A stretch of DNA of 35,870 nt from Nostocales cyanobacterium (GTDB lineage: Bacteria; Cyanobacteriota; Cyanobacteriia; Cyanobacteriales; Nostocaceae). Shown here piece by piece: positions 32,794-35,870 of the stretch. The notes beneath the pieces were generated by a model that worked only from the letters and a program-made list of their open reading frames with translations, was not told where the DNA came from and made no database searches. The position numbers were made by a program, and so were the translations under genes. The stretch spans positions 1 through 35,870 of the forward strand of contig RDXV01000033.1 of the NCBI GenBank assembly GCA_004292695.1, read 5' to 3'. Within the stretch, counting starts at the first letter, position 1. Each line of letters opens with the position of its first letter.

Positions 32794-33390
32794 CTACAGA
32801 ACCATATACCTATTTTTTATATGTAAATATAATTCTGGGAAAAAATCTTGAAAATCCTGTTCAAATTCATGATAGTGTTTGATTAATTCATCCACAGCCT
32901 CATTTAACATTAATTCTCGATTAAATCGCCGAGATAAACGTTTTGATATCCTCTCTAAAGATGTTTCTATACCTTGAGTGTAGCGATAAGAACCTAACCA
33001 ATCTTCAGCAGCAACTCGATTAATTACTTGACGAACTATCATTGGTATTTCCCCTGAATATGCTTGAAATGATGTATATATCTCTGCTGTAAATTTATCT
33101 AGAGATATATCTGTATAATCAGCCCAATTTTTAGCTAAAAAATGGTCATAAAATATATCTACAAGTACCCCAGCAAACCGCCGATGGATTGGATTAAGAC
33201 GCTGTTTACTGCGTTGAAAAATAAGATGATTGTCTGTGAAATGATCAATTATGTGATGACATTGAATTCCGCGCTGAATTTGAGCATTTAATTTTTGCCG
33301 TTCTGTACCCTTAACAATATCCGCAAGTAGATTACCTAACCGCATTTCCACGTAAGGTTCTGATAAGAAAAGATGAGCAAGCCAATTCAT
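32794..33390 (-). CDS. acpH: Acyl carrier protein phosphodiesterase family (AcpH-like)
   Basis: The 198-aa protein begins MNWLAHLFLSEPYVEMRLGNLLADIVKG and continues with QRGIQCHHIIDHFTDNH and LNPIHRRFAGVLVDIFYDHFLAKNW, the motif set of the ACP phosphodiesterase (DUF479) family, an HD-related metal hydrolase that removes phosphopantetheine from holo-acyl carrier protein. The histidine-rich HHIIDHFTD block and DIFYDHFL fit the metal-binding site. The true substrate in cyanobacteria is not established. It lies between a kinase-FGE gene and a divergent rseP. Confidence 0.87.
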   Translation of the reverse strand: MNWLAHLFLSEPYVEMRLGNLLADIVKGTERQKLNAQIQRGIQCHHIIDHFTDNHLIFQRSKQRLNPIHRRFAGVLVDIFYDHFLAKNWADYTDISLDKFTAEIYTSFQAYSGEIPMIVRQVINRVAAEDWLGSYRYTQGIETSLERISKRLSRRFNRELMLNEAVDELIKHYHEFEQDFQDFFPELYLHIKNRYMVL

Positions 33391-33687
33391 ACGTAAGTAA
33401 TATTACTAATGGCAGCAACAGTACAAGATAGGATTCAAAATCGGATCTACTTTGATTTTGAAGACTAAAGATATTAATGTCACTTTGTATACTATTATTT
33501 TATTCAAAAATCGCACAATAATCATAGTAGTTGAATTAACAACTTATTTAAAAATAGAATATGACGGGTAAAAGATCAAAAATGAGGTGCGATCGCCCAA
33601 TCTTGTTAGATGCTTTCAGTTTCTTCGCCCATTCCCAAACTACAATAGGGGTATAGATCCGAAATATTTTTTTGACTACTTTGCTTT
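33391..33687. other. Divergent intergenic region, 297 bp
   Basis: AT-rich spacer with a HIP1 site (33589-33596) and a TACAAT (33641-33646) that could be the -10 of rseP, without a good -35. No ORF seen. Confidence 0.4.
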
Positions 33688-34782
33688 ATGTCAGTTTTAG
33701 CAGCGATCGCCGTCTTAGCTATTTTGATTTTGGTACACGAGTTAGGACATTTTATAGCCGCACGTTCCCAAGGTATTTACGCTAACCGCTTTTCTCTCGG
33801 TTTCGGTCCAATTCTCCTAAAGTACCAAGGATCACAAACGGAGTACACCATCCGCGCTTTCCCCTTGGGTGGGTTTGTGGGTTTTCCCGATGATGATCCA
33901 GATAGCGAAATTCCTCCCAATGACCCCAATTTGCTGCGAAATCGTCCTATTTTAGATCGGGCAATTGTCATTAGTGCCGGAGTCATCGCCAATTTAATCT
34001 TTGCTTATTTAGTCCTTGCTTTGCAAATTGGTATTGTTGGTATTCCCCAAGAATTTCAGTTTCAACCAGGGGTAGTTGTTAAACCAATTAACGAACAATC
34101 TGTAGCTTACCAAGCCGGCATTCGTCAAGGTGATATTATCCTCAGTGTTAACGGTAAGGAATTATTAGCTGATAGAAATTCCCCCGTTTTATTAACTCAA
34201 GAAATTCAAAGTCATCCCAACCAATCAATTCAATTAAAAGTTCAACATCAAGACGAAATCAAACCTCTAACACTCACCCCTACAGAAAGTGCTGATGGTA
34301 AAGGTTTAGTTGGTATTGAACTCGTCCCCAATGGTAAAGCAATTTACCGTCGTCCTCAAAATCCCATTGAGATTTTTACAACCGCTGCTGATAGATTTCA
34401 GCAATTATTAATCGGTACGGTTAAAGGTTTTGGACAGTTAGTAACTAACTTCAAAGAAACAGCAAGTCAAGTCTCAGGACCAGTTAATATTGTCAAAATT
34501 GGAGCTAAATTAGCCTCTGATAATAGTGCGAATCTCCTATCTTTTGCCGCAATCATTAGTGTTAACTTAGCCATCATTAATATCCTGCCTTTACCTGCAT
34601 TAGATGGTGGACAATTGGCTTTTCTAGTCATTGAAGGTTTATTAGGTAAACCCTTACCTAGCAAAATTCAAGAAGGTGTCATGCAAACTGGTTTAGTCCT
34701 CCTCTTGGGTTTAGGAATTTTCTTGATTGTCAAAGAAACAACTCAATTAGATTTTGTTCAACAGTTAATTCAAGGATTCTAA
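33688..34782 (+). CDS. rseP: Site-2 intramembrane zinc metalloprotease (RseP/M50 family)
   Basis: The 364-aa membrane protease carries HELGH (H17, E18, H21) in its first transmembrane helix, a PDZ domain (about 110-200) with GIRQGDIILSVNGKEL, and the second zinc-ligand motif LPLPALDGGQ (D306) before the final helices. The protease cuts membrane-anchored anti-sigma factors and other single-pass substrates within the bilayer; in cyanobacteria these homologues are often essential-looking and not tied to a known partner. The start at 33688 is backed by an N-terminal hydrophobic helix and contains a HIP1 site. It precedes nth but is separated by 299 bp of repeat-bearing spacer, so no operon is implied. 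Confidence 0.96.
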   Translation: MSVLAAIAVLAILILVHELGHFIAARSQGIYANRFSLGFGPILLKYQGSQTEYTIRAFPLGGFVGFPDDDPDSEIPPNDPNLLRNRPILDRAIVISAGVIANLIFAYLVLALQIGIVGIPQEFQFQPGVVVKPINEQSVAYQAGIRQGDIILSVNGKELLADRNSPVLLTQEIQSHPNQSIQLKVQHQDEIKPLTLTPTESADGKGLVGIELVPNGKAIYRRPQNPIEIFTTAADRFQQLLIGTVKGFGQLVTNFKETASQVSGPVNIVKIGAKLASDNSANLLSFAAIISVNLAIINILPLPALDGGQLAFLVIEGLLGKPLPSKIQEGVMQTGLVLLLGLGIFLIVKETTQLDFVQQLIQGF

Positions 34783-34856
34783 ATCCATATTTTGCCAATG
34801 GTGGATTTTGAACATACTCGAAAAATCGAAAAATCAAAATCCCCAATCTTTAAATC

Positions 34857-35020
34857 AGGGAGCATCCCTAATGTATAAGTTTTTGTTTATCTAACAACAG
34901 CAAGTTATCCCAGGCTTAATTTGATCGAACCGCAAAGGACGCAAAGTACACAAAGGTAAGAGAGTTGGAGAGAGTTTTTGGTGTTGCTGCATTTATTTTT
35001 TTAAAATTGGGATGCTCCCT
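34857..35020. repeat. Nested dispersed element with GGGAGCATCCC ends
   Basis: AGGGAGCATCCCTAAT (34857-34872) and ATTGGGATGCTCCCT (35006-35020) are near-perfect inverted ends about 130 bases apart. Inside, at about 34924-34943, lies an inverted copy of the GCGTCC-TGCGGTTC element of 15839. It occupies most of the rseP-nth spacer (34783-35081), where I see no gene. Confidence 0.65.
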
Positions 35021-35081
35021 TAAATTATGACTTGAGTCTGATAAAATTAAGTTAGTTTTTATTGATATCAAATTTGTTGGT

Positions 35082-35726
35082 GTGACTACTAAAAAACTTT
35101 CCAAAAAGCAACGCGCTTTAGAAATTCTCTCCCGTCTGCATCATCTTTATCCCGATGCTACCTGTTCTCTAGATTATGAAACTCCTGTACAATTATTAGT
35201 AGCCACAATTCTCTCCGCTCAATGTACAGATGAACGAGTTAACAAGGTAACACCAGCTTTATTCGCTCGCTTTCCTGATGCTGAAAGTTTAGCAAATGCA
35301 GATATTCTAGAATTAGAAGACTTAGTAAAATCAACTGGTTTTTACCGCAATAAAGCTAAAAATATTAAAGCTGCTTGTGGAATGATTGTCAAAGATTTTA
35401 ATTCTATTGTTCCCAATAAAATGGAAGAATTATTAAAACTCCCCGGAGTAGCTAGAAAAACAGGTAATGTGGTTTTAGCACACGCTTACGGTATTAACGC
35501 AGGAGTCACCGTAGATACCCACGTTAAACGTTTAAGTCAGCGTTTAGGGTTAACTAAAAACACCGAACCCATACATATAGAAAAAGACTTAATGAAACTA
35601 TTACCCCAACCTGAATGGGAAAATTGGTCTATTAGATTAATTTATCATGGTCGTGCAGTTTGTAAAGCTCGTTCTCCTGAGTGTGATGTTTGTCAAATAG
35701 CTGATGTTTGTAAGAGGAATATTTAG
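35082..35726 (+). CDS. nth: Endonuclease III
   Basis: The 214-aa bifunctional DNA glycosylase/AP lyase removes oxidised pyrimidines. Helix-hairpin-helix with catalytic lysine is LPGVARKTGN (K126), the catalytic aspartate is in GVTVDTHVKRL (D145), and the 4Fe-4S cluster has C-X6-C-X2-C-X5-C at C194, C201, C204, C210. Start is a GTG (MTTKKLSKK...), which gives family length; no upstream ATG exists in the frame near it. It is one of three repair genes here with polA and uvrB. Heptamer repeats follow directly after the stop. Confidence 0.97.
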   Translation: MTTKKLSKKQRALEILSRLHHLYPDATCSLDYETPVQLLVATILSAQCTDERVNKVTPALFARFPDAESLANADILELEDLVKSTGFYRNKAKNIKAACGMIVKDFNSIVPNKMEELLKLPGVARKTGNVVLAHAYGINAGVTVDTHVKRLSQRLGLTKNTEPIHIEKDLMKLLPQPEWENWSIRLIYHGRAVCKARSPECDVCQIADVCKRNI

Positions 35727-35728
35727 GT

Positions 35729-35870
35729 AATGGGTAATGGGTAATTGGTAATTGGAATCCTGGTGAGGTGCTGTAACTGATAACTGATAACTGATAACTG
35801 ATAACTGATAACTGATAGAGGAGATCAAGGAGATCAAGGAGTCAGGAGATCAAGGAGATCAAGGAGTCAG
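35729..35870. repeat. Compound tandem repeat region at right edge
   Basis: GTAATGG/GTAATTGG units (35729-35755) are followed by six or so TAACTGA heptads (35773-35816) and then GGAGATCAA nonamers mixed with GGAGTCA (35817-35870). The array continues beyond the window. TAACTGA and GGAGTCA recur elsewhere in the window. Confidence 0.9.

Noticed and set aside
34916-35104. 62-codon minus-strand ORF in the rseP-nth spacer
   Set aside because: It crosses a dispersed repeat element and the nth start and has no conserved features.
35637-35837. 66-codon minus-strand ORF at the end of nth
   Set aside because: Made largely of translated tandem repeats (SYQLSVISYQLSV) and antisense to nth; no gene.

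Overview
The window looks like chromosomal DNA from a filamentous, AT-rich cyanobacterium of the order Nostocales (Anabaena/Dolichospermum/Nostoc-like). The evidence is: ten copies of the cyanobacterial HIP1 octamer GCGATCGC; many heptamer short tandem repeats (STRRs) between genes; two PEP-CTERM exosortase substrates; several Uma2 (DUF820) genes; a DUF29 gene; and large kinase fusions of the kind common in these bacteria. No rRNA, tRNA, CRISPR array or transposase gene was found. The genus assignment is an inference.

Layout. 1-7.3 kb: a tandem heptamer array, a HAD phosphatase (minus), two convergent PEP-CTERM surface protein genes, polA (plus), a Uma2 gene (minus) and a dispersed three-hairpin repeat. 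7.3-16.2 kb, mostly minus: a thioredoxin/peroxiredoxin-like protein, a roughly 1756-residue kinase/AAA/GAF/adenylate cyclase fusion, a carotenoid oxygenase, and a 51-codon membrane or secreted small protein. 16.3-19.8 kb: Uma2 (plus), a repeat-rich spacer, an S8-family protease (minus) and rpe (plus). 19.9-23.4 kb is an accessory region: a ribbon-helix-helix gene overlapping a frameshifted partner, a winged-helix-like regulator gene behind two consensus promoters and a palindromic operator, an addiction-module/ParE toxin pair, DUF29, another Uma2, and a minus-strand gene encoding five GxRPI repeats. 23.7-26.9 kb: uvrB followed closely by two Uma2 genes. 27.0-29.8 kb: an apparently truncated alpha/beta hydrolase and an unknown ORF, then an ATPase plus HNH nuclease pair that matches the Septu (PtuA-PtuB) anti-phage system. 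29.9-33.4 kb, minus: a TPR protein, a Ser/Thr kinase fused to a formylglycine-generating-enzyme (FGE) domain, and an ACP phosphodiesterase-like gene. 33.7-35.9 kb, plus: a site-2 protease (RseP) and endonuclease III (nth), then more tandem repeats.

How the parts relate. Housekeeping genes (polA, rpe, uvrB, rseP, nth) are interleaved with small selfish or defensive modules and with STRR arrays that often sit directly against stop codons. Three DNA repair genes (polA, uvrB, nth) lie in the window, and two of them adjoin Uma2 nuclease-like genes. The clearest accessory system is the Septu pair. The least explained items are the GxRPI repeat protein, the self-regulated winged-helix-like gene, the 51-aa ORF and the two ORFs just upstream of Septu.

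Several starts were moved downstream from the longest open frame because the longest frame begins at TTG or GTG inside repeats or without support; each case is given in its entry.
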